The notes under the pieces: model-generated
Told to the model about the DNA's origin: nothing
Databases searched by the model: none
Seen by the model: the letters and a program-made list of their open reading frames with translations, nothing else
Assembly: GCA_023391815.1 (NCBI GenBank)
Contig: JAEWAF010000038.1
Location: 57,769 to 121,768, forward strand
Length of the DNA: 64,000 nucleotides
DNA from: Pseudomonadota bacterium
GTDB taxonomy: Bacteria > Pseudomonadota > Gammaproteobacteria > Steroidobacterales > Steroidobacteraceae
Direction: 5' to 3'
Shown: positions 52,176-61,636 of the stretch, piece by piece
Position numbering within the stretch: position 1 is the stretch's first letter
Layout of the letters: each line of letters opens with the position of its first letter
Translations under genes and position numbers: made by a program

Positions 52176-53581
52176 ATCCAGTAACCGAACAGCTTCACGC
52201 CGAATTCCTTCATCCGTTGCCACAGCGACCGCTTCTCCCAACGTTCCAGCGTGACCGGACGCGAGGCCCGCTCGTCGCGCTTGAATACCTCCTCCATGCG
52301 CTGCCCGAATTCACGATCGATAACGATGGCATTGACCTCGTCGTTGTGCAGAAAGCTGCGCATATCGAGGTTGGCCGAGCCGACGATGGCGACCGCGCCG
52401 TCGATGACGACCGTTTTCGCATGCAGGAGCGCGTCCTTCAGCTCATAGATTTTCACTCCCGACTTCAGCAACGGCGTGAAGGTCGATTGCGTCGCGTTGA
52501 GCACGATCCGCGAGTCGGTGAAGGCCGGCACGATCAATCTCACATCGACCCCGCGGCGGGAAGCCTCCTCCAGCGCTTTCAACAGCTCCGGATTCGGCGC
52601 GAAATAAGCGTGCGTGATCCATAATCGGCTGCTCGAGTGGGTGAACGCCGCGAGATAGGTACCATACAACGAGCGATCGTCCGACTCGCTGTCGTTGCCG
52701 ACGATCGTGATCAACGTGTCGCCCGCGGACCGAGCCGGCGGCAGATATCCATCCCCCTCCTTCGCATCGAGCGGCTCGCCCGCCTCGGCCCATGACTGGA
52801 GAAACAGGGTCTGCAACTGCTTCACCGCCGGGCCTTGGATGCGGATGTGCGTATCGCGCCAGCCGTCGTCGATGCCGCGCTTCGGTCCCGGGCGACTCGA
52901 CGACGGGCTGGAATACGTGCTGTCGATGTTGATGCCGCCGGTGAAGCCGACCTTGCCGTCGACCACGACGATCTTGCGATGATCGCGATTGTTGATGTCC
53001 CAGATGCGCGGGTTCTTCACCGGATTCATCGGCCTGAACTCGCGCACCTCGACGCCCTGCTTGCGGAGCTGCTCGAAGAAATCCTTCGGCGTATCCATGC
53101 TGCCGATGCTGTCGTAGAGCACGCGCACTTCGACGCCTTCCTTGCGCTTTTGCACCAGCAAGTCGCCGAAGCGGCGACCGATCTCGTCGGCGCCGTAAAT
53201 GAACGTTTCCAGATGGATATGATGCCTGGCCGCTTTCAGCTCCGATTCGATGGCGGCGTAGGTCTGCGGACCGTCGATGAGTGCACTGACGCGATTGCCG
53301 CTGGTCAGCGGCATCGACGAATTGCGACGTACCGCCGCCACCAGCTCTCGAACCGCCGCGTCGCTGTTGTATTCCTCCAAGGCCGATCGCAGCAGTGGAT
53401 CGCTCTCGTCCTCGGACAGCACGCGCTGCCTCGCGACGATCGGCGGCATCTGTTCAGGTTTTTCGACGCGGGGATTCGGCGCGCAGGCCGAGCACAGCAC
53501 AAATGAAATTAGCAGCGACGCCTTGCATATCGCTCGCTTCGACGCCGTGGCCCCCGCTCTCACGCACGTTGCTGACAACAC
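52172..53581 (-). CDS. Phospholipase D-family protein / cardiolipin synthase-like
   Basis: A 469-residue protein with two HKD motifs: NRDHRKIVVVDGKVGFTGG and LLHAKTVVIDGAVAIVGSAN. They fit cardiolipin synthases that join two phosphatidylglycerols. A hydrophobic start ending LCSAC suggests a lipoprotein or single anchor instead of the usual two N-terminal helices, so it resembles ClsB/ClsC-type or periplasmic PLD enzymes. The start is a GTG (53581, or 53563) without a strong site. Confidence 0.88.
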   Translation of the reverse strand: MLSATCVRAGATASKRAICKASLLISFVLCSACAPNPRVEKPEQMPPIVARQRVLSEDESDPLLRSALEEYNSDAAVRELVAAVRRNSSMPLTSGNRVSALIDGPQTYAAIESELKAARHHIHLETFIYGADEIGRRFGDLLVQKRKEGVEVRVLYDSIGSMDTPKDFFEQLRKQGVEVREFRPMNPVKNPRIWDINNRDHRKIVVVDGKVGFTGGINIDSTYSSPSSSRPGPKRGIDDGWRDTHIRIQGPAVKQLQTLFLQSWAEAGEPLDAKEGDGYLPPARSAGDTLITIVGNDSESDDRSLYGTYLAAFTHSSSRLWITHAYFAPNPELLKALEEASRRGVDVRLIVPAFTDSRIVLNATQSTFTPLLKSGVKIYELKDALLHAKTVVIDGAVAIVGSANLDMRSFLHNDEVNAIVIDREFGQRMEEVFKRDERASRPVTLERWEKRSLWQRMKEFGVKLFGYWI

Positions 53582-53648
53582 TCACTTGAAACGAATTCGT
53601 GTCGGCAAAGTTCCTCTCGCGAGGTGCGCTCCGAAGCGGATTCCCGCC

Positions 53649-54257
53649 TCAGACGCCGAGCTTCTCGGCTTGCACGTTCAGCATGTGCAGTTCGGGAAAC
53701 GATCCCAGCAACGACATGGACTGTTTGGCGAGCTCCCGCGGCACGTGCCCCACCAGGTGGATGAAACGCGCGCCGTTGTCGGGGAACACATCGAAGATTC
53801 CGTAGTCGCCCTGTTCAGTGCGAATGGCGAACCACGCCGTGGTGTTCGGTTCCGCCATGACCATGGGCCGAGCTTCGCGCAGGAACTGCTCCATCTCGCT
53901 CTCATGACCGGCCTTGGCCTTGAACGTGAGCAACAAGCCTTTGGTGTCGCGCGGCCCCGGGTTGACCGGCAGCTTATCGGCCAGCACCTCGACCCGTTGC
54001 ACCTCGGGCGCCCGCTCGAACAGATGGCTGCTCTCTTGCAGGGCCGTCGCCACCGGCCCGTGCAAATGCTCCTCGCAGGCGGCGTCGTCCAGGAAGGTAT
54101 CGAAGATTCCATACTCGCCCTTGCCGAAGCGCACCACGAACCAGGATCGGGTGCCGATCTCCTGCTCCACGAGCGGCAACGCCGATTTCAAGAAATGCTC
54201 CACCTCGCGTTCCTTGCCGGCATGAGCCTCCAGTCGCACGAGGAGTCCGGTGGCCAT
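53649..54257 (-). CDS. Tandem antibiotic-biosynthesis-monooxygenase (ABM) domain protein
   Basis: A 202-residue protein made of two ABM ferredoxin-like domains of about 100 residues each. These are parallel copies: GTRSWFVVRFGKGEYGIFDTF against NTTAWFAIRTEQGDYGIFDVF, and LLVRLEAHAGKEREVEHFL against LLLTFKAKAGHESEMEQFL. The ATG at 54257 has GGGAGGTG upstream. A single chain with two copies would replace the usual homodimer. Substrate is unknown. Confidence 0.88.
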   Translation of the reverse strand: MATGLLVRLEAHAGKEREVEHFLKSALPLVEQEIGTRSWFVVRFGKGEYGIFDTFLDDAACEEHLHGPVATALQESSHLFERAPEVQRVEVLADKLPVNPGPRDTKGLLLTFKAKAGHESEMEQFLREARPMVMAEPNTTAWFAIRTEQGDYGIFDVFPDNGARFIHLVGHVPRELAKQSMSLLGSFPELHMLNVQAEKLGV

Positions 54258-54393
54258 GAGGCACCTCCCAGGACAGTAGTAGGCCGGACTCTCGCTCAGC
54301 GGAACGCCTGCGGGTAGCCGCATTTTCATCGACGGCAGAGTCATGCACGAGCAGCGCAGTGTAGGCGCCCTCCGGCGTGGAGGGCGCCCAAGC

Positions 54394-56820
54394 TCATCGG
54401 CGGGCTAGTCCCACACGCCCCTGGTCGGGCCGGCTGTAATCGCAAACGCCCTCGGGGAAGATCTGCTTCAACTTCCGAACGTGCTCGGCGGTCAGAGTCC
54501 ACGGCGCGTATATCCCTTCTTTGACCGCCTTCTCCACGGGCTTGAGCGCGCACTTATAAATGCCGCCTTCGATCGGCGCTCCGGCCACGATGCGCGAGGT
54601 GGAGTAGATCGGGAAGCGTTGCGTGCAGGGACCGGCGGGTTTGTCATCCAGGATACCGTTCCACGCATCATCGCCCGCATAGATCAGCTTGCCGGTGACA
54701 TCGAAGCAGCTATCGACCGCACGCGCCGGCCGATTGCGACGGATGCCCTTGTTCGGATTCTTCTGGATATTGCGCATCCATTCATCCATCACCGCGATGG
54801 CCTCCAGCGATTGGCTCGCCTTCGGCACGCCGGGCATCGTGTCGGTGAACCAGATCACCTGCATGTCGGCGTTGCCCATTCGTTCGAGCACACGCTGACG
54901 CACGGCGAAGCTCTGATGCACGTTATGCATGTCGAGCTCGCGTTCCATGTACTGACGATGATCGATCGTCGGCCGATCGAGCTGTCCATGGAAGACCATG
55001 CCGGAACTGTAAGCACCGCGAATCGCGCGCAGATCGCCCGTGGTGCGCGGGGCCGGCTTGGTCGGATCGGTGCTGAGATTCATATTGCGCCGACTCCACG
55101 GATCGAAGTAGCCCGGTACGGTCAACGCCTTGTTGATCTCGGCGGCCGACGTGCCGAAAAATGGAAAGCCTTCCTGCACCATCTCGCTCGGCTGCTTCCA
55201 GCCACCGATGTTCCAATTCAGATGCAGGAACTCCTCGAGTGTGATCTTGCTCTCCTGCAGAGAGCGCAGGCCATACTGCACGCCGACGTTGTCCCAAGTC
55301 GGCCGTGCCGCGCCGGTCTCGTCGACACCGTAGATGTTTCGCAGATCGTCCCAGTGCGTCCACCGGATCGCGGCGATGTCGGATTGGGGCTCGAAGTTCT
55401 GTTGGTTCGGGGCTTGGCCGTACCACGGGTTCATCGCGAGCGGCGACAGTCCGCGCCACGCGGGCACGCACTCGGTGGTGCCAACGGCCGTGCTGTAACC
55501 CAGTGCGATCTTCAGCTGCGCCAGAGGGTCGTTCACTTTGTCGAACCCTTCTTCCGCGTTCATGCCCACCAGCCAGCTGCGATTCTTGGTGACGCGCCAC
55601 TTCGGATTGGCGCGATCGGTCGCGTCCATGTAGTGCTCGAGCAGCTCGCAATCGCCGACATGAATGGTCTGCGTCACCATATCCGGATAGGACTGCACCG
55701 GCAGCAACGCATCGAGCAGCCCCGGCTGATTCTGGCCGAGGATGTATTGTTGAATCGCGCCACCGGAGCCACCGAGCCCGACGGTGTAGCTGGGCACCCC
55801 ATAGCGCTCGATGAAACGTTCCTTGGTCATCATCATGGTCTCGGCCGCCAGCTGCAGGTTGTAATGAGTGCCGGTGTTGTTGCCGCTGGAATGCGCGATG
55901 GCGTAGCCGAGGCGCAGGATGTCCGGATTCAGCGAGCCGCCGTGCACCGTGCCTTGCGAATGACCGATCGCGACGCCGCCTTGAAACCAGTAGAGCAAGC
56001 GACCGTTCCAGCGACTCAGATCGGGCTTGTCGAGCCGTTCCTTCGCCGGCGCCAGCATCGCGAAGCTGTACAGGAAACGATTGATCGAGCCGACCTCACG
56101 ACGCACGATGAAGTCGACCACCCGGCCGTCGGGCAATGTCACTTGCGCCAGATCCGCCGGTCGGCTGCCGTCCGCCGGCAGGTTCGCCCAGGCATTGCCC
56201 GTCGTGCGATAGAGATAACTCACCACCGTCTGGATCGAACAATCGCGGCTGAACCCAACCACGTTGCCGGCGCTGTCGAACACCCTGGTGCCGGGCGGCG
56301 TCGAGCTCTCGACGATGGGCTGCTGACCGACCCCACTCTGAGTGGTCGTGCAAACGAACGGATACTGTTGCGGCCCCGAGAACATCGGCCCGGTGATGGG
56401 ATAATTGGTGAGCTTGAGCACGTCGCGCTCCCAGCGTCCCTTGATCAGGGCCTCGAGTCGATTCTCACCCGGCGCAAGCCCGGTGATCACGCCCTGTACA
56501 CTGTCCCTGCCCGAGAGTTTGAGATCCGCCTGCAAGCGGCGGCCATTCAAGTACAGCTCGACCTTGTGCTGCAGACCGGGCGGCACGCGCACCTCGATAC
56601 GAGCATCGCCTCCCGAAACATATCGAGCGGGGCTGGACAGCACACGCAACTCCACCGCCCTGCCCTTGCCGCCGCCCCAACCGCGCTGGTCGTCATCGTG
56701 CGCATGACCGAGCGCCGACCCGAGCAATCCAAGCGTCGCTAGCGCGGGTATGAAACAAGCGCGCACCCACCCTCCGACTCCGCACCGATTGAATCCCAAT
56801 CGACGATGATCCGTCGTCAT
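54394..56820 (-). CDS. Secreted DUF6351 family protein (alpha/beta-hydrolase-like)
   Basis: An 808-residue secreted protein with signal peptide region WVRACFIPALATLGLLGSALG. An Ig-like N-terminal domain (RVLSSPARYVSGGDARIEVRV) precedes a hydrolase-like core with GLGGSGGAIQQYI as a probable Ser nucleophile turn and GQLDRPTIDHRQ and WFTDTMPGVPKASQ further on. It matches the DUF6351 layout. Role is unknown; esterase activity on polymers or steroids is a guess. The ATG at 56820 has GGGGGA upstream. Divergent from the propeller-like gene at 57087. Confidence 0.82.
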   Translation of the reverse strand: MTTDHRRLGFNRCGVGGWVRACFIPALATLGLLGSALGHAHDDDQRGWGGGKGRAVELRVLSSPARYVSGGDARIEVRVPPGLQHKVELYLNGRRLQADLKLSGRDSVQGVITGLAPGENRLEALIKGRWERDVLKLTNYPITGPMFSGPQQYPFVCTTTQSGVGQQPIVESSTPPGTRVFDSAGNVVGFSRDCSIQTVVSYLYRTTGNAWANLPADGSRPADLAQVTLPDGRVVDFIVRREVGSINRFLYSFAMLAPAKERLDKPDLSRWNGRLLYWFQGGVAIGHSQGTVHGGSLNPDILRLGYAIAHSSGNNTGTHYNLQLAAETMMMTKERFIERYGVPSYTVGLGGSGGAIQQYILGQNQPGLLDALLPVQSYPDMVTQTIHVGDCELLEHYMDATDRANPKWRVTKNRSWLVGMNAEEGFDKVNDPLAQLKIALGYSTAVGTTECVPAWRGLSPLAMNPWYGQAPNQQNFEPQSDIAAIRWTHWDDLRNIYGVDETGAARPTWDNVGVQYGLRSLQESKITLEEFLHLNWNIGGWKQPSEMVQEGFPFFGTSAAEINKALTVPGYFDPWSRRNMNLSTDPTKPAPRTTGDLRAIRGAYSSGMVFHGQLDRPTIDHRQYMERELDMHNVHQSFAVRQRVLERMGNADMQVIWFTDTMPGVPKASQSLEAIAVMDEWMRNIQKNPNKGIRRNRPARAVDSCFDVTGKLIYAGDDAWNGILDDKPAGPCTQRFPIYSTSRIVAGAPIEGGIYKCALKPVEKAVKEGIYAPWTLTAEHVRKLKQIFPEGVCDYSRPDQGRVGLARR

Positions 56821-57086
56821 GAACGATCCCCCGTCTGATGTTTCCCGCGAGCCGCGGCCCGAGGTTTTGTAGATTTCGCGCACCTTGGATCTAACGTCCG
56901 GTGGCGCGTGCGGTAGGAATACTCCCGAGCCGGAACGATTGCAATCTATAGGCATTCGCATTCGGTCTCGTAGTGGTAAATATTTTTTCTCGGTCCCGCG
57001 CCAGCGAGGAACTTCAGCTCACTTTCCAACGTGTAACTCGCTAGCCGAAGCCGATAACACGCGAGCTCACAACGGAAGGGTCGTCC

Positions 57087-59303
57087 ATGGCTGCACGTTG
57101 GGGATACGGCGCACGGCGCCGTTGCATACAAACGTTGCTCGCGCTCTTGTCGATGACGCCGCTGGCCGGAATGGCCGGACCGCCGGTGTTGGAAGAATCG
57201 GCGCGCATTCCCAGCCCGGACCCCAGCTTCGATTGGCCCATCGCGGTCGGCATCTACGGCCACTGGCTGCTCGCCAGTGGCGCCCGCTACGATCCGGATA
57301 CCGAGCTGACGAACAACACCACCTGGCTGTATCGACTCCAGGCCGATGGCCGCTGGTCGATGGTTCAGCAGCTTCATCAGTTCAGCTTTCAAGAGAGTTA
57401 CCACGAGCCGCGCCTGCAACTGGCCATGGAAGACGGCGTTATCGTCATCGTCAAAGAGAACGCCAGCTGGATCTTCGAGCAGCGCAGCGGCACGTGGGTG
57501 CAAGTACCCTCGCCGATTCAGACCAACGGCAAGGATCTGGCCTTCAAAGGCGGCACCATCGTGGTCACGAATGGCCGGTGCGACTGGTCGAGCAATGCTT
57601 ATCGCAAAATGGCGGACGGCACGTGGCAACTGGTCCGCAGCACGCCGGGCCTGCCGCGCGAACCCGACGATTTTTGCGAGAGCGAAGACAATCGCGGCGA
57701 CGTCGATATCGCACCGAACGGCAATACCACCGTGGTCGCGACTTACACCCGGCAAGGCCGCCCCCGCATCTTCGAAGGCGAGTTCGGCCATATCCCCTAT
57801 CAGCTGGTCGTTGAATCGCCGGACCATCCCGACGGCCGCTACGGCAGCTCGGTCGCCATCGACGACGGCTACATGCTCGCAAGCGCCGATACTCACGAGG
57901 GCGTGCTGGCGTTTCGCCGCGATCCGACGACCTCGATTTACAGCTCGACCCAGGCGCTGACGAGGCCGGATAACCTCGACGCGATCGGCCCGGCATTCAT
58001 CGAGACGTGGGGCACGCTCGCTCTATTCCCTTATCCGATGGACAGGCTGCACGGACGGTACACCGGCTCGGTCTCGATATTCGAGCGCGAGGGTGGCGGC
58101 ACCTATCGGCACGTGGCGAAGCTGCTCGCCAGCGATCGTGGTGCGGATCAATATTTCGGAACGTTCTCGGCCATCAGCGGCCGACGAGTCGCTATCGGCG
58201 CACTCTCGACTCAATCGGTCTATATCTACGATGTGCCGCCAGGGTTGACGCAGCCTGCGACCGTTCAAGATACATTCGAGGACGGCAACGCGAGCGATTG
58301 GTCACCGCTCGCAGGCAGCAGCTTCACGGTGGCGACGACGCCTGCGTCACGTGTCTATCGCCAATCGAGCACGGCCAGCAACGCCGCCGCGCTCTGGGGC
58401 ACCGATCGCACCAATGAAGCGATCGAGGCCGACATCAAGCCCACCGGCTATGCCACGACCGCCGGCGACAAATGGTTCGGCCTGGTCACTCGCTATACCG
58501 ATGCCAGCAACTACTACTACGTTACCCTCAGAAACAACAACACGCTGCTGCTGCGACGAATGGTCAACGGGACCTTCACCACCCTGGCCACGGCGAATCT
58601 GACGGTTGCTCTGAATCGCAGCTATCGGGTGCGACTCGAAAGCATCGGCACCCATCATCGAGTCTTCGTCGACAACCGGTTGCTGGCGGAAGCGACCGAT
58701 GACGCGCTCGATCACGGCCAGGCCGGCGTCATGCTGTACAAGACCCAAGCCGATTTCGACAACGTCATCCTCAGCTCAAACCCGCAGACCACACTGGTCA
58801 GTTATCAGTTCGGCAACGCGCCCGACTCGCTTTGGCATTGGGACGAAACCGGCTCATGGCAGTTCTCCACTGTGTCGAGCTACATGCAGACCGACATGAC
58901 TTCGGGCGCGCGCGCGATCACCGGGGTCGACACCGGCGACCAGATCATCCACTCGCGCCTGCGCCGGACAGCCACGGCCGGCAGCAACAACTGGTTTGGA
59001 CTCGCCGCTCGCTATCGCGACGATGGCAACTATTATTACGTCACCCTTCGGAACGACAACACCGTGTCGCTCAAGAAACAGGTGAACGGCGCCATCATCG
59101 AGCTGGACAGCACGCCGCTTACTTTTGCGACAAACACGTGGTACCGCGTTCGTTTCGAAGCGGTGGGCACCCAACTGCGCGTGTACATCGACGACGTCCT
59201 GCGCCTCGAAGCGGTCGATGCCTCGCACCCGACCGGCCGCTATGGCGCCCTCATGTACAAGACCACCACGCAATACGATGAGATCATCGCCGTGGAACCC
59301 TGA
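57087..59303 (+). CDS. Large secreted protein: FG-GAP-like region plus two LamG-like domains
   Basis: A 738-residue protein with a signal peptide (LLALLSMTPLAGMAG). Residues about 35-385 show repeated blade-like segments (YGSSVAIDDGYMLASADTHEG, TFSAISGRRVAIGALS) of FG-GAP/propeller type. Residues about 395-560 and 570-738 are two similar beta-sandwich domains (DKWFGLVTRYTDASNYYYVTL and NNWFGLAARYRDDGNYYYVTL) as in LamG/DUF1080-type sugar-binding modules. A GGAAGGG site precedes the ATG. Function is unknown; polysaccharide binding is plausible. Confidence 0.82.
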   Translation: MAARWGYGARRRCIQTLLALLSMTPLAGMAGPPVLEESARIPSPDPSFDWPIAVGIYGHWLLASGARYDPDTELTNNTTWLYRLQADGRWSMVQQLHQFSFQESYHEPRLQLAMEDGVIVIVKENASWIFEQRSGTWVQVPSPIQTNGKDLAFKGGTIVVTNGRCDWSSNAYRKMADGTWQLVRSTPGLPREPDDFCESEDNRGDVDIAPNGNTTVVATYTRQGRPRIFEGEFGHIPYQLVVESPDHPDGRYGSSVAIDDGYMLASADTHEGVLAFRRDPTTSIYSSTQALTRPDNLDAIGPAFIETWGTLALFPYPMDRLHGRYTGSVSIFEREGGGTYRHVAKLLASDRGADQYFGTFSAISGRRVAIGALSTQSVYIYDVPPGLTQPATVQDTFEDGNASDWSPLAGSSFTVATTPASRVYRQSSTASNAAALWGTDRTNEAIEADIKPTGYATTAGDKWFGLVTRYTDASNYYYVTLRNNNTLLLRRMVNGTFTTLATANLTVALNRSYRVRLESIGTHHRVFVDNRLLAEATDDALDHGQAGVMLYKTQADFDNVILSSNPQTTLVSYQFGNAPDSLWHWDETGSWQFSTVSSYMQTDMTSGARAITGVDTGDQIIHSRLRRTATAGSNNWFGLAARYRDDGNYYYVTLRNDNTVSLKKQVNGAIIELDSTPLTFATNTWYRVRFEAVGTQLRVYIDDVLRLEAVDASHPTGRYGALMYKTTTQYDEIIAVEP

Positions 59304-59318
59304 ACGGCCGCGACGATT

Positions 59319-59350
59319 CATTGACGGTTCATTGACGGCTCATTGACCTT
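59319..59350 (+). repeat. Three direct repeats with an 11-base period
   Basis: TCATTGACGG, TCATTGACGG and TCATTGACCT begin at 59319, 59330 and 59341, in the 148-base gap before the DUF4349 gene. An 11-base phase places the copies on one face of the helix, as in regulator-binding arrays. Confidence 0.55.
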
Positions 59351-59451
59351 TCCGGCGATCCCGCGATCGTTGCCACAATTCATCACGATCGCCCGCGCCG
59401 ATGTTCCATTATCATCGGCGCGTCAGTGGGATCTGCAACGTCGGGGCAAGC

Positions 59452-60354
59452 ATGAGCCATAACAACGCGCGAATCGTCGTTCCCTCGTTCGTCGTGATCG
59501 GCGGCCTGTTCTTGCTATCTGGCTGCGGGAAAGACACGTACCGCGTGGACGCCGCGTCTGCTCCCGCCGAGGGGCAGACGCTGGCCGCGCTCGCACCTCC
59601 CACGCAGGGCGGACGCCAGGTCGGGACCCTGGCTTATGAGCATTCGATCTCGATCGAAATGACTCGCGAGGTGCTGCCGACGCGCCTGCGCGAAGTCGAA
59701 GCGGCCTGCAACGCCGATCGTGCCTCCAGTTGCACCGTGCTGGAGGTGTCGCTGCAATCGAATCAGGATTTGCCGAGCGGTCACATTCGCATGCGGCTGG
59801 CCGCCGGCGGCGTCGAGCCGATGATCTCCCTGGCCAGCAAGGACGGCGAAGTCACCTCCCGAAACACCCGCGCGGAAGATCTGGCGGAACCCGTCGCCGA
59901 CACCGAGCGCCAGATCGCGCTCATGACACTGCACCGGGACCGACTCACCGAGTTCATGAAGAACAAAGACATCAAGATCGAACAGCTCATCACGGTATCG
60001 AAGGAACTGGCTACGGTGCAGTCACAGCTCGACTCGTTGAGCACACAGCGCGCGAACCTGCGCCGTCGCATCGACACCGATCTGCTGACGATCAATCTCT
60101 CGTTGCCGCAACAGGCTTATGTGTCCGAGCAGAGTCCCGTGAAGGATGCACTCCGCTCGTTTGGGAGCGACTTCCGCGAGGCCGTGGGTATGGTGATCCG
60201 CTTTTTCGCTGTGCTCGTCCCGTGGCTGGTCATCATCCTGCCCGGCCTGTTCCTGCTGCGACTGTTCTGGCAGTGGATCGGCCGCAAACTTGCCCGTCAC
60301 CCGGTCGCTTCGGCGTCGACGCCCTTGGCGACGGTCAATACCGACGCGCGATAA
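59452..60354 (+). CDS. DUF4349 lipoprotein
   Basis: A 300-residue protein with a lipoprotein signal (VVIGGLFLLSGC). A periplasmic DUF4349 domain follows (YEHSISIEMTREVLPTRLREVEAAC, LSTQRANLRRRIDTDLLTINLSL) with a central coiled coil, then one C-terminal membrane helix (VLVPWLVIILPGLFLLRLFW) and a basic tail. Function is unknown. The ATG at 59452 starts the lipoprotein signal. Its last 58 bases overlap the opposite-strand regulator gene. Confidence 0.87.
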   Translation: MSHNNARIVVPSFVVIGGLFLLSGCGKDTYRVDAASAPAEGQTLAALAPPTQGGRQVGTLAYEHSISIEMTREVLPTRLREVEAACNADRASSCTVLEVSLQSNQDLPSGHIRMRLAAGGVEPMISLASKDGEVTSRNTRAEDLAEPVADTERQIALMTLHRDRLTEFMKNKDIKIEQLITVSKELATVQSQLDSLSTQRANLRRRIDTDLLTINLSLPQQAYVSEQSPVKDALRSFGSDFREAVGMVIRFFAVLVPWLVIILPGLFLLRLFWQWIGRKLARHPVASASTPLATVNTDAR

Positions 60355-61094
60355 GCGCTGGGCGAAACGCCGGTGCGTTTTCGAAACAAGCGCGCGAAGT
60401 AGGATGGATCGTTGAATCCCGCCATGGCGGCGACATCGCTGACGGAGACCTGCGCAATGCCGAGCAGCCGCTTGGACTGCACCAGGCGGCACTCGGCGAG
60501 ATAATCCCGAAACGTGATGCCGTGCGCCGCCCGGAATGCGCGGCTGAACTCGAAGGGTGACAGGCCAAACTCCTTCGCCACCTCCTGTTCGCTGATCGGC
60601 TGGGCATAGTTCTTTTCTATGTAGCCCAGCACACCGTCCAGCTTCCCCCGAGAGTTGCGGCGGGCGTGATAACGCGCCTCATCGGGAATCGCCTCCGCCC
60701 CCGTCGCGTTGGCGCGCGTCTGCTGAGTGCGGCGAGCTTCCAAGACCGGCGAAAGGCGTTGCACACATCGCAAGACCTCGCGCGGGCTCAGCGGCTTCAA
60801 CAACACATCGAAGATCCTGGCCCGCAATGCCCAAAGTACGACGTCCGCCGACTGTTGGGACATCAACATAATGATGGGCACGGACGGGAATCGAGCCTTG
60901 GTATCGGCCATGAACTTCAGACAGCTCATGTCCGGATGCTCGACATCGAAACAAATCACATCCGCATCGCCCCCCAGCGACAACGCCGCCCACAGGTGCT
61001 GTTGATCGACGGGCCGCACCTGGCAATAGCGGGAAAATTCCGCTGACGACGCCGCGACGCGCGCGCCGCAGCACAAATCCACCCATAGCAGCAT
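60297..61094 (-). CDS. Receiver-AraC-type transcriptional regulator
   Basis: A 265-residue regulator. A receiver-like domain (1-120) has Asp in VICFDVEHPDMS and Lys in LLKPLSP, but the usual N-terminal acidic pair is reduced to one Asp (LLWVD), so phosphorylation may be altered. The C-terminal AraC domain has two helix-turn-helices (ISEQEVAKEFGLSPFEFSRAF and VSDVAAMAGFNDPSYFARLFRK). No partner kinase is adjacent. It is divergent from flp, 345 bases away, with a CRP-like site between. Confidence 0.88.
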   Translation of the reverse strand: MLLWVDLCCGARVAASSAEFSRYCQVRPVDQQHLWAALSLGGDADVICFDVEHPDMSCLKFMADTKARFPSVPIIMLMSQQSADVVLWALRARIFDVLLKPLSPREVLRCVQRLSPVLEARRTQQTRANATGAEAIPDEARYHARRNSRGKLDGVLGYIEKNYAQPISEQEVAKEFGLSPFEFSRAFRAAHGITFRDYLAECRLVQSKRLLGIAQVSVSDVAAMAGFNDPSYFARLFRKRTGVSPSAYRASVLTVAKGVDAEATG

Positions 61095-61438
61095 GACGCG
61101 ATCCGCCTCCCCATCCGGTCCGCAGTGAACGAGCCCGAGACTACGCGCCGAGGATTGTTTCTTTAGTGATCTCTATCACTTTCCTTTCAGCGCCCGCGGC
61201 AGGGCGCATTTATTCCGCATCGTGACTCGATTCGTCAGTGTGGTGAACACGTAGCCGCCGTGATCTCGAACCCGTGTCGGGTCGCCGACAGCAAAAACGT
61301 CCTGGCCGATCGCAAGAACATCCGCGCCGCGCGCACTGCACTTACCCGAGAGTCCGCCTTACCGCGACAGCGGGGATGAAGGGCTCTACACCCGGCCCGA
61401 TGTTTCGGGTGGCTAATAAACATTGAGGAGTCACGGCA
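61095..61438. other. 344-base gap between the AraC-type regulator and flp
   Basis: No credible gene. It holds a CRP-like palindrome at 61165-61180, a six-base stem (CACCCG/CGGGTG, 61389-61411) in the presumed flp leader, and a GAGGAG ribosome site just before flp. I could not place a clear -10/-35. Confidence 0.6.
61165..61180. promoter_or_regulatory. CRP/Vfr-like binding site
   Basis: AGTGATCTCTATCACT is an inverted repeat with six-base arms, and GTGATCTCTATCAC differs from the ideal CRP core GTGATCTAGATCAC at only two central bases. It lies 71 bases upstream of the AraC-type regulator start and about 260 bases upstream of flp. Confidence 0.6.
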
Positions 61439-61627
61439 ATGATCAATCTGAAACAGGCGGTGGTGGATTTCATTCGCGAAGAAGAAGGGTTGACGGTGGT
61501 GGAGTATGCGATCGCGGGCGGGCTGGTGGGGTTGGGGGTGGTGACGGCGTTCACCAACCTCGGCGTGCAAGTCGACCGAATCATCACGGCGATTGTGACG
61601 CGGCTGACGGGCGTGCAGACGACCTAA
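61439..61627 (+). CDS. flp: Flp/Fap-type major pilin
   Basis: A 62-residue type IVb pilin subunit. A short basic leader ends at Gly17, followed by the Flp motif LTVVEYA with Glu22-Tyr23, and one hydrophobic helix (IAGGLVGLGVVTAF). It is cleaved by the TadV/CpaA-type peptidase encoded next. GAGGAG precedes the ATG. A strong hairpin follows the gene and should raise its expression over downstream genes. Confidence 0.96.
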   Translation: MINLKQAVVDFIREEEGLTVVEYAIAGGLVGLGVVTAFTNLGVQVDRIITAIVTRLTGVQTT

Positions 61628-61636
61628 GGCACTCAA

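Noticed and set aside
54481..56742. Long open frame opposite the DUF6351 gene (and similar long opposite-strand frames such as 2237-3649)
   Set aside because: In high-GC DNA the strand opposite a real gene often stays open. The translations are rich in Arg/Ala/His with no recognisable family, while the other strand encodes clear domains.
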